A stretch of DNA of 64,000 nt from the NCBI GenBank assembly GCA_037440065.1, contig JBBIUV010000015.1, positions 868,001 to 932,000 on the forward strand. The letters run 5' to 3'. This document shows positions 1 through 9,072 of this stretch, one piece after another. The position numbers and the translations under genes were made by a program. Under the pieces are notes generated by a model that saw nothing but the letters and a program-made list of their open reading frames with translations, searched no databases and was not told the DNA's origin. The stretch comes from UBA1563 sp037440065 (lineage in GTDB: Bacteria; Bacteroidota; Ignavibacteria; Ignavibacteriales; Ignavibacteriaceae). Numbering within the stretch: the stretch's first letter is position 1; each line of letters opens with the position of its first letter.

Positions 1-1376
1 CGGGAAGGAATCGTTATATTTTTAAATCCAATAGCTGCCAATCTATCCCGGAATTTTATTTGCTGGTCTTCATCCCCGTGAACAAGAAAGAAGTTTTTCA
101 TTTTTTCTTTATCGAATTTGTTGCAATAATCGATCAGCTCATTCGCATCAGCGTGCGCACTTAAAGAGTTAAAGACGATAACTTCAGCATTCAAAGGAAA
201 AACCTCCCCAAAAATTTTAACTTCCGGTTGACGTTCAACAATTCTTCTACCTAACGTGTGTTCTGCACAATAACCAACTATTAGAACAATGTTATTGGGA
301 TTAGCAATATTATTTGCGAGATGATGTTGAATTCTTCCAGCTTCTGCCATTCCCGAAGCAGAAAGAATCATTACCGGTCCCTCAATTTCATTCAATTTTT
401 TAGAATCTTCTACGTCGGTAATATATTTTAATTTCTCAAATCCAAACGGGTCATGATGCTGGTGCATAAACGCTGAAGTTTCCGCATCAAAACATTCCGG
501 ATGAAGTCGAAAAATTCCCGTAGTATTTACAGATAAAGGACTATCGACAAAAATCGGGATTTGCGGCACCAACTTTTTTTCAAATATTTGATTGAGTACA
601 TAAACAAGTTCCTGCGTTCTTCCAACACTAAAAGAGGGGACAATGATTTTTGCTTTTCGCTGAATTGCTTTTTTCAATACTTCGGTAAGATTTTCTTCCG
701 ATTTGTCAAACGTTTGATGAAATCTACCACCGTAGGTGCTTTCGCAAATGAAGTAATCAACATCTGGAATTTTCTCCGGGTCTTTTAGAATGGGTAAATT
801 CGGTCTACCAAGATCACCCGAAAAACCAAACGCGAACTCCCTCCCATTTTCTTTTATAACTAAATGAACGATTGCGGAACCTAAAATATGCCCGGCATCG
901 TAAAAAGTTAAAGAAATGTTATCGTCAATTTTATAAGTGCGGCGGTAATTTAATCCAACAAACTGAGACATCGTCTCGTGCACGTCTTGAGTTGTGTAAA
1001 GTGGTTCAAAGAGATTTTTCTTCATTTTTTTTCTCTTTTTATTAACGTACTCAACGTCTTTTTCTTGAATATGTGCACTGTCCAAAAGCATTACAGAACA
1101 GAGATCACGGGTAGCAAGAGTCGCGTAAATGTTTCCTTGAAATCCTCTTTTTACGAGGTTGGGAAGGTTCCCGGCATGATCAATGTGTGCATGAGAAAGG
1201 ATGACAAAATCAAGTTCTTCAGGTTCAAAAAACTCAAATTTTCGGTTTAATTCAAATGCTTCTTTTCGTTTACCTTGAATCAACCCGCAATCGATGATAA
1301 ACTTTTTACCGTTTACTTTAAAATAATGGAGTGATCCGGTTACCGTTTTTGCCGCACCAATAAATTGAAGTTCCAT
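1..1376 (-). CDS. Beta-CASP metallo-beta-lactamase RNase-like protein (3' end cut by window edge)
   Basis: Translating the minus strand from the ATG at 1374-1376 gives about 458 open codons that run off the left edge without a stop. The metallo-beta-lactamase core is clear: HAHIDHAG at residues 62-69 (Zn ligands), DAGHILGSA near 160-168 and SGDLGR near 186-191. Beta-CASP motifs follow: SASGMAEAGR, NSLSAHAD and VHGDE. The family cleaves RNA, usually as a 5'-3' exonuclease or endonuclease, in the cytoplasm. Full-length relatives are about 450-470 aa, so only the extreme C-terminus is missing. It diverges from nuoA and shows no functional link to it. The exact RNA substrate cannot be told from sequence. 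Confidence 0.9.
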   Translation of the reverse strand, partial: MELQFIGAAKTVTGSLHYFKVNGKKFIIDCGLIQGKRKEAFELNRKFEFFEPEELDFVILSHAHIDHAGNLPNLVKRGFQGNIYATLATRDLCSVMLLDSAHIQEKDVEYVNKKRKKMKKNLFEPLYTTQDVHETMSQFVGLNYRRTYKIDDNISLTFYDAGHILGSAIVHLVIKENGREFAFGFSGDLGRPNLPILKDPEKIPDVDYFICESTYGGRFHQTFDKSEENLTEVLKKAIQRKAKIIVPSFSVGRTQELVYVLNQIFEKKLVPQIPIFVDSPLSVNTTGIFRLHPECFDAETSAFMHQHHDPFGFEKLKYITDVEDSKKLNEIEGPVMILSASGMAEAGRIQHHLANNIANPNNIVLIVGYCAEHTLGRRIVERQPEVKIFGEVFPLNAEVIVFNSLSAHADANELIDYCNKFDKEKMKNFFLVHGDEDQQIKFRDRLAAIGFKNITIPS

Positions 1377-1490
1377 AGGTTTCCTTCTATTTGAATTATT
1401 CTCATATCAAAATAAAATTTTTTTCTTGAATTGACTAAGCAAATTTCTGTATGAATTGTAAAAATATTGAGACTTAATCCACTAACTAAA

Positions 1491-1519
1491 TTGACATTCA
1501 AGCGTATTTATGATAAATT
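1491..1519 (+). promoter_or_regulatory. Candidate sigma70-like promoter for the nuoA-F operon
   Basis: TTGACA at 1491-1496, a 17-nt spacer and TAAATT at 1514-1519 lie 26 nt before the nuoA start, in the gap between divergent genes. The match to a sigma70 promoter is good. Bacteroidota-type sigma factors prefer a different -7 element, so this is a prediction only. Confidence 0.4.
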
Positions 1520-1545
1520 TGAATCCAAAATAATTAAAAGAAAAA

Positions 1546-1914
1546 ATGCTAATTGAATATATCCCCATATTTTTAGTTTTTGGTTTCGCGATCATTTTTG
1601 CAGTAGCTACGGTTTTTTCATCCAACATTTTTGGTCCGAAAAGGTCAAATGCGGAAAAACTCTCAACCTACGAAAGCGGAATGAAACCGATCGGAACAAC
1701 CCACGAGCGCGTTTCTGTAAAATATTACATTGTTGCAATGCTTTTTATCATCTTCGATTTAGAAGTGATTTTTGTTTATCCGTGGGCGGTTCAATTTAAG
1801 AGACTTTATGCAGAACTTGGAATTTCTATCTTTTTTTCGATGTTGATCTTTTTAATTGTCTTCGAGATAGGATTCCTCTACGCTTACAAAAAAGGTGGTT
1901 TTAAATGGGATTAG
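1546..1914 (+). CDS. nuoA: NADH-quinone oxidoreductase subunit A
   Basis: Small membrane subunit of respiratory complex I, 122 aa, the usual length for NuoA. Three hydrophobic helices are visible (about 5-28, 62-82 and 92-114). The conserved loop YESGMKPIG lies between helices 1 and 2, and the acidic helix IFDLEVIF is typical of the family. NuoA contributes to the membrane arm near the quinone chamber. It opens a tightly packed nuoABCDEF run and overlaps nuoB by 10 nt, which suggests translational coupling. Confidence 0.96.
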   Translation: MLIEYIPIFLVFGFAIIFAVATVFSSNIFGPKRSNAEKLSTYESGMKPIGTTHERVSVKYYIVAMLFIIFDLEVIFVYPWAVQFKRLYAELGISIFFSMLIFLIVFEIGFLYAYKKGGFKWD

Positions 1915-2444
1915 AAAGTAAATTAATTAACGATGGTTTTTTTACAACCACCGTTGATGCATTGGCTGCTTGGGCGAGAGAAAGTTCCGTTTGGCCTATG
2001 CCAATGGGAATTTCTTGTTGCGCAATCGAAATGATGGCTTCGGGAGATCCAAAGTATGATATATCCCGTTTTGGTTCGGAAGTAATGCGGTTTACTCCGC
2101 GCCAGTGCGATTTGATGATCGTTGCCGGAACTGTTACGTATAAAATGGCTCATGTTGTTAAAAAGATCTTTGATCAGATGCCTGAGCCTAAATGGGTGAT
2201 TGCAATGGGTGCGTGTACTTCCACCGGTGGGATGTACAGAAGCTACAACGTTGTACAAGGTATCGATCAATTTTTACCCGTAGATGTTTACGCAGCCGGA
2301 TGCCCGCCGAGACCTGAAAACTTGTTGAATGCGTTAATGCAAATTCAGGATAAAGTCGGGAAAACCCGTGTAAAGGATTTCCCGGATCCACCACAAATCA
2401 GCCATGAAAGCTTGCAGGTTGATCTTTCTCCTTCAAAAAATTAA
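1905..2444 (+). CDS. nuoB: NADH-quinone oxidoreductase subunit B
   Basis: Complex I subunit carrying the terminal 4Fe-4S cluster N2, which passes electrons to quinone at the membrane interface. The four ligands are visible: the adjacent pair C38-C39 in GISCCAIEMM, C104 in GACTSTGG, and C133 in AGCPPRPE. Length 179 aa is normal. It starts inside the end of nuoA and is followed 6 nt later by nuoC. Confidence 0.97.
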   Translation: MGLESKLINDGFFTTTVDALAAWARESSVWPMPMGISCCAIEMMASGDPKYDISRFGSEVMRFTPRQCDLMIVAGTVTYKMAHVVKKIFDQMPEPKWVIAMGACTSTGGMYRSYNVVQGIDQFLPVDVYAAGCPPRPENLLNALMQIQDKVGKTRVKDFPDPPQISHESLQVDLSPSKN

Positions 2445-2450
2445 AACTCT

Positions 2451-2933
2451 ATGAAAGAATTATTAAAAGAAAAATTATCCGGACATTTCCCCAATATTCA
2501 ATTTGAATTTATTGAACAGTTTGATGAATTGACTTTGAAGTTTGATAAATCGGCTTTAATAACTGTTTGCGAATTCCTAAAGGAAGAAGATGGACTGAAG
2601 TTCAATTTTTGCGAAGATATTACCGCAATTGATTGGGCTACAAGAATAAATAGATTCACTCTTGTCTATCATATTTTTTCTTTGGAAAACAAGTTTCGTC
2701 TTTGTGTAAAAGTTGAAGTTGACGAAACTGAGTGCTCGGTAGAAACCGTTTCCTCAATCTGGAAAGCCGCAAACTGGGCTGAACGTGAGGTGTTCGATAT
2801 GTACGGAATAACTTTTGTTAACCATCCTGATTTGCGAAGAATGTACATGCCCGAAGAATTTGAACATCATCCGTTAAGAAAAGAATATCCGCTGATGGGA
2901 ATTCCAGGCGCTGTTCCACTTCCGAAAAAATAA
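2451..2933 (+). CDS. nuoC: NADH-quinone oxidoreductase subunit C
   Basis: Peripheral-arm subunit of complex I, 160 aa, the 30-kDa subunit family. The family signature appears at the C-terminal end: EREVFDMYGI, then HPDLRRMYMP, then HHPLRKEYPLMG. It packs against NuoD and stabilises the quinone module. It is not fused to NuoD here, unlike in E. coli; nuoD starts 7 nt after its stop. Confidence 0.96.
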   Translation: MKELLKEKLSGHFPNIQFEFIEQFDELTLKFDKSALITVCEFLKEEDGLKFNFCEDITAIDWATRINRFTLVYHIFSLENKFRLCVKVEVDETECSVETVSSIWKAANWAEREVFDMYGITFVNHPDLRRMYMPEEFEHHPLRKEYPLMGIPGAVPLPKK

Positions 2934-2940
2934 TGAGTTT

Positions 2941-4200
2941 ATGTCTATGCAAAAATTAACTAAAGATGATGTCCATCCTAAAATAGTACAAGCCCTATTA
3001 GGTGCTGACGTACATATTACGATTGACGATGCGTTAGAAAATGAAATGATCTTGAACATGGGTCCTCAGCACCCGGCAACCCATGGAGTATTGCGACTGT
3101 TGCTTCGGTTGGATGGTGAGACGGTTATTGCCTGCGTTCCGGAATTAGGTTATCTCCATCGGGGTTACGAGAAGATGGCTGAAAATATGTCGTATATGGA
3201 ATTCATTCCTCACACCGACAGGCTGGATTATATTTCTCCTCCCGCTAACAATGTTGCCTATGCGTTAGCAGTTGAAAAGCTGGCTGGAATTACCGCTCCA
3301 CCGCGCGCGCAATATATTCGTATGCTGCTTGCCGAACTTGCAAGAATGTGCTCACATCTTGTTGCTATTGGCGCACTTGCAATGGATGTTGGCGCCCTAA
3401 CGGTTTTTCTGTGGGGATTGCGTGAACGTGAAAAAATTATGGATTTCTTTGATGTTATCTGCGGCGCACGTTTCACAACAAGTTACACACGAATCGGCGG
3501 TGTTGCTTCTGATGTTACTTCCGACACAATGAAAAATATTATTGCGTTTGTAGATCAGTTTGAAGAAAAATTTGACGAGATGGAACGACTGCTCAATGGA
3601 AATAGAATTTTCATCGAACGGTTGGAAGGTGTTGGAGTTATTTCAAAAGAAGATGCAATCGATTTAGGTTTTACCGGTCCTAACATCCGTGCAAGCGGAG
3701 TTGAATTTGATTTAAGAAGAGCAACTCCCTATCTTTTTTATAACGAAATGGATTTTAAAATTCCGGTTTATACAGAAGGTGATTGCCTCGCTAGATATTT
3801 TGTCCGTTCAGACGAATTGCGTGAGAGCGTAAAAATTATTCGTCAGGTGATTGATAAAATACCAAACGGAGAAGTGATGCTCAACAGTCCGAAAAAAGTA
3901 CTGCCGAGAAAAACAGAAATTTATACAAAGATGGAAGAGCTTATCCACGATTTTATGATCGTGAATTTTGGAATTAATCCGCCGGTTGGAGAAGTTTATC
4001 ACGCAGTTGAAAATCCAAAAGGGGAACTTGGCTTTTACATTGTAAGTAAAGGAGAAGGGCATCCTTGGAAGATGAAAATACGTTCTCCTTCATTTGCAAA
4101 CTTGCAGGCGATTCCACATCTGGTAAAAGGACATATGATCTCGGATGTGGTTGCAATTGTCGGCTCAATTGACCCAATCATGGGCGAAGCCGACAAATAA
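2941..4200 (+). CDS. nuoD: NADH-quinone oxidoreductase subunit D
   Basis: 49-kDa subunit of complex I, 419 aa, which forms the quinone-reduction site with NuoB. The family motif MGPQHPATHGVLR occurs after about 40 N-terminal residues, and FDVICGARFTTSYTRIGGV is typical of the core. The C-terminus ends in GSIDPIMGEADK, near the usual DPVxGExDR. The N-terminal extension of about 40 aa before MGPQHP is moderately long. The 40-nt gap to nuoE holds a short direct repeat. Confidence 0.97.
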   Translation: MSMQKLTKDDVHPKIVQALLGADVHITIDDALENEMILNMGPQHPATHGVLRLLLRLDGETVIACVPELGYLHRGYEKMAENMSYMEFIPHTDRLDYISPPANNVAYALAVEKLAGITAPPRAQYIRMLLAELARMCSHLVAIGALAMDVGALTVFLWGLREREKIMDFFDVICGARFTTSYTRIGGVASDVTSDTMKNIIAFVDQFEEKFDEMERLLNGNRIFIERLEGVGVISKEDAIDLGFTGPNIRASGVEFDLRRATPYLFYNEMDFKIPVYTEGDCLARYFVRSDELRESVKIIRQVIDKIPNGEVMLNSPKKVLPRKTEIYTKMEELIHDFMIVNFGINPPVGEVYHAVENPKGELGFYIVSKGEGHPWKMKIRSPSFANLQAIPHLVKGHMISDVVAIVGSIDPIMGEADK

Positions 4201-4227
4201 GAATTAGGAAGTACGAATTAGGAAGTA
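4201..4227 (+). repeat. Direct repeat of GAATTAGGAAGTA in the nuoD-nuoE gap
   Basis: Two copies of GAATTAGGAAGTA (4201-4213 and 4215-4227) directly after the nuoD stop. Related GAATTAGGA strings follow several other genes here (28494, 32515, 15640-15680). It looks like debris of a short intergenic repeat family; no function is seen. Confidence 0.5.
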
Positions 4228-4240
4228 AAAGTAGAAAAAA

Positions 4241-4714
4241 ATGGAATTCAAATTTTCAGAAGAAAACCTTCAAAAGATTGAACAGATCTTAAAAAAGTAT
4301 CCCACCAAACAAGCGGCGGTTATGCCAGTATTATATCTTGCGCAAGAACAACACGGATGGATTTCGAAAGAAGTGATGTTGAAAACCGCATCAGTTTTAG
4401 AAATAAACGAAGAAGATGTTTATGGCGTTGCAACTTTTTATACGATGTACCATAAAAAAGAAATGGGAAAACATCATATTCAAGTTTGTACGAATGTCTC
4501 CTGCATGCTACGTGGTGGTTACCAGATTTATGACGCTGTGAAAGAAAAACTTGGACTCGAAAACGGTGAAGTATCGAGCGATAAGAAATTTTCTCTTGAA
4601 GAAGTTGAATGTATGGGCTCTTGCGGCACTGCGCCGATGATAGCCGTGAACGAAGATTATTTCGAAAATTTAGATAAAGAAAAAGCTCTGCAAATATTAG
4701 ACTCATTAAATTGA
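4241..4714 (+). CDS. nuoE: NADH-quinone oxidoreductase subunit E
   Basis: 24-kDa subunit of the NADH dehydrogenase module, 157 aa, thioredoxin-like fold carrying 2Fe-2S cluster N1a. The four ligands are C83 and C88 (CTNVSC) and C124 and C128 (CMGSCG). The N-terminal helical part, with the motif LYLAQEQHGWI, is normal. nuoF starts 8 nt after its stop, so the two NADH-module subunits are co-expressed. Confidence 0.96.
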   Translation: MEFKFSEENLQKIEQILKKYPTKQAAVMPVLYLAQEQHGWISKEVMLKTASVLEINEEDVYGVATFYTMYHKKEMGKHHIQVCTNVSCMLRGGYQIYDAVKEKLGLENGEVSSDKKFSLEEVECMGSCGTAPMIAVNEDYFENLDKEKALQILDSLN

Positions 4715-4722
4715 TTTTGTAA

Positions 4723-6045
4723 ATGGAAAAAATAGTTTTACCGGAAATAGAAAATTTTCATCAGATCGAAGTGTATCTGCAACATGGCGGGTATGAAGCT
4801 GCAAAATCAGCTTTCTCTCAGACCACCGACCAAATAATTGATACCGTTAAAAAATCCGGTTTACGCGGAAGAGGCGGCGCCGCTTTCTCTGCTGGATTAA
4901 AATGGAGCTTCATGCCGAAGAATAACGACAAACCAAAATATCTTTGCGTTAACGGTGATGAAAGCGAGCCGGGATCTTTTAAAGACCGACAAATCTTAGA
5001 ATACAATCCCCATCAGTTAATTGAAGGCACTATCATTGCGTGTTATGCCATCGGTGCAAAGAGCGCTTACATTTACGTCCGCGGCGAATATCATAAATGG
5101 ATAAAACTTCTTGAAAAAGCTCTTGCCGATGCATACGAAAAAGGATTCGTTGGCGAAAAGATGAAAGAAACTTTCGCAACTGATTTTTCGTGCAACATTT
5201 ATGTGCATAAAGGGGCCGGTGCTTACATTTGCGGAGAAGAATCTTCTTTAATGAATTCAATTGAAGGGAAGCGGGGATACCCGAGAGTTAAACCTCCGTT
5301 TCCGGCGCAAAATGGTTTGTGGGGAAATCCAACCACGATTAACAATGTTGAAACGATTACCAATATTCCACCGATAATTAAAAAAGGATGGGAATGGTTT
5401 TCCGCAATCGGTGAACCAAAGCATCCCGGAACAATTTTATTTGGCGTGAGTGGACACGTAAATAATCCTGGAGTTTTTGAATTACCATCCGGCACTTTGC
5501 TTACAGATATTATTTATAAATATGCCAGCGGTGTTATCGATGATAAAAAAATTAAATGCGTTATTCCTGGCGGGTCTTCCATGCCTCCATTACGCGGTGA
5601 TCAACTTGAGGGTGTTAAGATGGATGCAGAATCGCTTAAAGCTGTTGGTTCTGCAATCGGTACCGGCGGCATTATGGTGATGGATGAGGACACTGATTTA
5701 GTAAGAGTTTTAGCACGCATTGCAAAATTTTATTATCACGAAAGCTGTGGGCAGTGCACCCCTTGCCGTGAGGGAACCGGCTGGATGTTGAAAATTCTAA
5801 ATAGAATTGTGCGCGGTGAAGGAACTAAAAAGGATGTTGATCTTCTTGTAACAATCGCAAAAAATATTGAAGGCAATACTGTTTGTGCTTTAGGTGATGC
5901 TGCAGCCTGGCCGGTTAAATTTATGATTGAAAGATTTAGAGAAGAGTTTGATGCGGTTGTAAAAGACGAAGTTAGTTTGGAACCGAAAAACAAAGTTCAT
6001 TCAATGCGGGAAACTGCTAACCCGATCACTCCGGTTCAAGTTTAA
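4723..6045 (+). CDS. nuoF: NADH-quinone oxidoreductase subunit F
   Basis: 51-kDa NADH-binding subunit of complex I, 440 aa. It oxidises NADH with FMN and 4Fe-4S cluster N3. The FMN/NADH-binding glycine motifs GLRGRGGAAF (46-55) and GAGAYICGEESSL (about 164-176) are present. The cluster ligands are C342, C345, C348 (SCGQCTPC) and C388. It is the last gene of the block and is followed by a terminator. No nuoG (75-kDa subunit) follows, although nuoG usually comes next. Confidence 0.97.
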   Translation: MEKIVLPEIENFHQIEVYLQHGGYEAAKSAFSQTTDQIIDTVKKSGLRGRGGAAFSAGLKWSFMPKNNDKPKYLCVNGDESEPGSFKDRQILEYNPHQLIEGTIIACYAIGAKSAYIYVRGEYHKWIKLLEKALADAYEKGFVGEKMKETFATDFSCNIYVHKGAGAYICGEESSLMNSIEGKRGYPRVKPPFPAQNGLWGNPTTINNVETITNIPPIIKKGWEWFSAIGEPKHPGTILFGVSGHVNNPGVFELPSGTLLTDIIYKYASGVIDDKKIKCVIPGGSSMPPLRGDQLEGVKMDAESLKAVGSAIGTGGIMVMDEDTDLVRVLARIAKFYYHESCGQCTPCREGTGWMLKILNRIVRGEGTKKDVDLLVTIAKNIEGNTVCALGDAAAWPVKFMIERFREEFDAVVKDEVSLEPKNKVHSMRETANPITPVQV

Positions 6046-6068
6046 GTGATCGAAAAATATTAATATAA

Positions 6069-6096
6069 AAAAGGCGATTGAGAGATCGCCTTTTTT
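6069..6096 (+). terminator. Rho-independent terminator after nuoF
   Basis: Inverted repeat GGCGAT (6073-6078) and ATCGCC (6085-6090), 6-nt loop, followed by six T and preceded by an A-tract, so it could also work on the other strand. It closes the nuoABCDEF operon. Confidence 0.8.
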
Positions 6097-6098
6097 GT

Positions 6099-6336
6099 TG
6101 TAAGTTTTGTGAAAAGTTTCAGTTAAAGTTGAAATTAATTTTTTGGCTATTGTGGTCGCAAAGAGAAAATTGAAGGAACACCAAGCTGAATATTTTTATT
6201 CGCGATTCGATATACTTCTCCAATAGATGATCAATTTATTTTGCTCCTCTTCAATAATCCTCAAAGATTCAGTATTTTAGAACACAATTAAAAAATTTAT
6301 AATACAATTTTTTCAAAATTAAACGAGTGTAAATAA
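6099..6336. other. Intergenic region before icd, no gene seen
   Basis: AT-rich spacer between the nuo terminator and icd. Around 6150-6185 (TTGTGGTCGCAAAG, then GGAACACC) it resembles a decayed copy of the CCACAAAG repeat found at 8635 and 16871. The icd promoter must lie here, but no box stands out. Confidence 0.4.
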
Positions 6337-8562
6337 ATGGCTACTAAAATTCTATGGACAAAAATTGATGAAGCGCCGGCTTTAGCGACTTACTGTTTGC
6401 TCCCAGTTGTAAAATCTTTTACAAAAGGAACCGAAATTGACATTGAAACTAAAGACATTTCTTTAGCCGGAAGAATTCTGGCGAACTTCCCCGACTATCT
6501 TACTGAAGAACAAAAAATTCCTGATTATTTAGCAGAGTTAGGTGAAATCGCGAAGAGACCGGAAGCCAATATTATAAAACTTCCAAACATTAGCGCTTCT
6601 TCTCCACAGCTTCAAGCTGCAATTAAGGAACTTCAAGAAAAAGGTTTTAACGTTCCCAATTATCCTGAAGAACCAAAAACTGATGAAGAAAAAGCAATCA
6701 AAGAGAGATACGCTAAAGTACTTGGTTCAGCGGTAAACCCGGTTCTTAGAGAAGGGAATTCCGACAGAAGAGCTTCTGCCTCTGTTAAAAAGTTCGCGCA
6801 GAAAAATCCCCATAAAATGATGAAACCCTGGCCGCAATCGGGATCAAAAGCCCGCGTTGCACACATGAACCAAAAAGATTTTTACGGTTCAGAAAAATCG
6901 ATCTGCCTTGATAAAGAGGATACGGTAAAAATTGAGTTTGTCGATAAAAACGGCAACACAACTGTTCTTAAAGAAAAACTTAAACTTTTACAAGGTGAAG
7001 TGATTGATGCTTCAGTAATGAATGTTAAGGAACTCAGAAAATTTTATGCTGAACAAATTGAAGAAGCGAAAAAAGACGGCGTTCTTCTCTCATTGCATCT
7101 GAAGGCAACCATGATGAAAATCTCCGACCCGATAATGTTTGGGCATGCGGTTTATGTTTATTTCAAAGATGCACTTGATAAATATGAAGATGTTTTGAAA
7201 GAGATTGGCGCCAATGTTAATAATGGTCTGGCTGACGTACTTGAAAAAATAAAAAAACTTTCGGCTGAAAAAAGAGAGGAAATCGAAGCAGCAATAAATA
7301 AAGTTTATGAATACCAGCCCGAACTTGCAATGGTCGATTCCAGATTAGGCAAAACAAATCTTCATGTTCCTAATGATGTTATTGTTGATGCATCGATGCC
7401 GAATATAGTGCGTGACGGTGGAAAAATGTGGAACCGCAAAGATGAATTGCAGGATTGCATCGCAATGATTCCCGACCGTTGTTACGCTACTATTTATAAA
7501 GAAATCATTGAAGAAGCGAAAGCCAACGGACAATTTGATCCAGCCACAATGGGCGCAGTTTCGAACGTTGGTTTGATGGCTCAAAAGGCTGAAGAGTATG
7601 GTTCACACGATAAAACTTTTGAAGCAAAAGCCGATGGAGTTATTCGTGCTGTTAATGCGATTGGTGAAACCTTACTTGAACAGCAAGTTGAGTCAGGCGA
7701 TATTTTTAGAATGTGCCAAACCAAGGATGCTGCAATTAAAGATTGGGTAAAACTTGCGCTTAGACGCGCAAAAACTTCATCAACACCAGCTATTTTCTGG
7801 CTTGATGAAAAAAGAGGGCACGATAAAGAAATTATTGCAAAGGTAAATAAATACTTACACGACCATGATACAACCGGATTGGAAATCAAAATTTTGGACC
7901 CGGTTAGTGCGATGAAATATACTTTGGAACGAGTAAGAAAAGGACTAGACACAATTTCCGTAACCGGAAACGTGCTAAGGGATTACTTAACCGATCTCTT
8001 CCCGATACTCGAATTAGGAACAAGCGCTAGAATGCTTTCGATTGTTCCGTTATTGAACGGCGGCGGATTATTTGAAACGGGTGCCGGAGGTTCAGCTCCA
8101 AAACATGTTCAGCAGTTCCTAAAAGAAAATCATTTGCGCTGGGATTCACTCGGTGAGTATTGCGCGCTGGTTCCTTCTTTCGAAATGATAGCTGAAAAAA
8201 CCGGTAATGTAAAAGCGACTGTTTTGGCAGAAACACTCGATACAGCAATTGGCACTTATTTGGAAAATGCACGGTATCCTTCACGCAAAGCGGGTGAAAT
8301 TGATAATCGCGGCAGCTCATTTTACTTAGCATTGTACTGGGCTAAAGCTTTGGCGGAACAAGATAAAGATTCCAAAATGAAATCGCGCTTTTCTAAGATG
8401 TATAATGAATTGAAAGCAAATGAAGAGAAGATTGTTGAAGATTTGCTCTCTGTCCAGGGAAAGCCTGTAGATATCGGCGGTTATTTTTTACCTGATGACA
8501 AAAAAGCTTATGCTGCTCTTCGTCCAAGTTCAATTCTAAATAAAATTATTGATGGGATGTAA
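6337..8562 (+). CDS. icd: Monomeric NADP-dependent isocitrate dehydrogenase
   Basis: Converts isocitrate to 2-oxoglutarate and CO2 with NADP+ in the TCA cycle. At 741 aa it belongs to the large monomeric IDH family, not the about 400-aa dimeric type. The N-terminus (TKIDEAPALATYCLLPVVKS) and segments such as MKPWPQSGSKARVAHMNQ, SLHLKATMMKISDPIMFGH and ETGAGGSAPKHVQQF are characteristic. It is a single-gene unit with a terminator after it. It supplies NADPH and 2-oxoglutarate in the cytoplasm. Confidence 0.95.
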   Translation: MATKILWTKIDEAPALATYCLLPVVKSFTKGTEIDIETKDISLAGRILANFPDYLTEEQKIPDYLAELGEIAKRPEANIIKLPNISASSPQLQAAIKELQEKGFNVPNYPEEPKTDEEKAIKERYAKVLGSAVNPVLREGNSDRRASASVKKFAQKNPHKMMKPWPQSGSKARVAHMNQKDFYGSEKSICLDKEDTVKIEFVDKNGNTTVLKEKLKLLQGEVIDASVMNVKELRKFYAEQIEEAKKDGVLLSLHLKATMMKISDPIMFGHAVYVYFKDALDKYEDVLKEIGANVNNGLADVLEKIKKLSAEKREEIEAAINKVYEYQPELAMVDSRLGKTNLHVPNDVIVDASMPNIVRDGGKMWNRKDELQDCIAMIPDRCYATIYKEIIEEAKANGQFDPATMGAVSNVGLMAQKAEEYGSHDKTFEAKADGVIRAVNAIGETLLEQQVESGDIFRMCQTKDAAIKDWVKLALRRAKTSSTPAIFWLDEKRGHDKEIIAKVNKYLHDHDTTGLEIKILDPVSAMKYTLERVRKGLDTISVTGNVLRDYLTDLFPILELGTSARMLSIVPLLNGGGLFETGAGGSAPKHVQQFLKENHLRWDSLGEYCALVPSFEMIAEKTGNVKATVLAETLDTAIGTYLENARYPSRKAGEIDNRGSSFYLALYWAKALAEQDKDSKMKSRFSKMYNELKANEEKIVEDLLSVQGKPVDIGGYFLPDDKKAYAALRPSSILNKIIDGM

Positions 8563-8595
8563 TCATAAGCAGGTAATTCAATTTGTTATAACTAT

Positions 8596-8630
8596 AAACG
8601 GATTGGGAATAATCTCAATCCGTTTTTTTT
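8596..8630. terminator. Terminator between icd and panD (convergent genes)
   Basis: Perfect 10-bp stem AAACGGATTG (8596-8605) with CAATCCGTTT (8616-8625); three more inner pairs are possible. It is followed by a T-run to 8630. It ends icd and may also serve panD from the other side. Confidence 0.8.
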
Positions 8631-8634
8631 GCGC

Positions 8635-8718
8635 CCTTTGTGAAAAATCTTTGTGTCCATTGTGGTTAAGTTTTTTTTACCACAAGGTTCACAAAGGGAA
8701 ACACAAGGAACACGGAGT
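8635..8718. repeat. CCACAAAG-type inverted repeat, copy 1
   Basis: Left arm contains CTTTGTGTCCATTGTGGTTA and right arm TACCACAAGGTTCACAAAG, the approximate reverse complement, around a T-rich loop. A second copy lies at 16871-16959. It sits downstream of icd next to panD. It appears to be a dispersed extragenic element; no protein is encoded. Confidence 0.65.
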
Positions 8719-8721
8719 AGA

Positions 8722-9072
8722 TCAAATTTTCTGAGTGATCTGATTCTTCCCATCAACCAAAGCAATTTTAGGTTTGTGAATTTCAACTTCTTGTTCACTA
8801 TAATCAGCATAACTTGCAAGAATTACAAGGTCGCCAATCTGCACCATTCTCGCCGCAGCTCCGTTCAAACTGATTTCTCCTTCTTTGCCGAAAATTATAT
8901 ATGTTGAAAATCTTGCACCGCTATTCACATTGTAAATGTCAATTTTCTCAAACTCTTTCATGTCGGCGGCTCGGCACAACTGCGGATCAACTGCTATAGA
9001 GCCTTCATAATCTAAATATGCACCGGTAACCGTTGCTCTGTGTATCTTCGATTTTAATAATGTTCGTTTCAC
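8722..9072 (-). CDS. panD: Aspartate 1-decarboxylase
   Basis: Makes beta-alanine from L-aspartate for pantothenate synthesis. Length 116 aa is typical. The self-cleavage site that creates the pyruvoyl cofactor is present as Gly24-Ser25 in YEGSIAVD, and NGAAARMVQIGDLVIL is the conserved C-terminal core. Start is GTG at 9070-9072, overlapping the coaX stop by one base, so translation is probably coupled. It is the last gene of the five-gene CoA operon. Confidence 0.95.
   Translation of the reverse strand: MKRTLLKSKIHRATVTGAYLDYEGSIAVDPQLCRAADMKEFEKIDIYNVNSGARFSTYIIFGKEGEISLNGAAARMVQIGDLVILASYADYSEQEVEIHKPKIALVDGKNQITQKI

Noticed and set aside
3258..3476. Minus-strand frames inside nuo, icd, acs and other strong genes
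   Set aside because: Shadows of well-supported coding regions on the opposite strand; no ribosome sites or family features.
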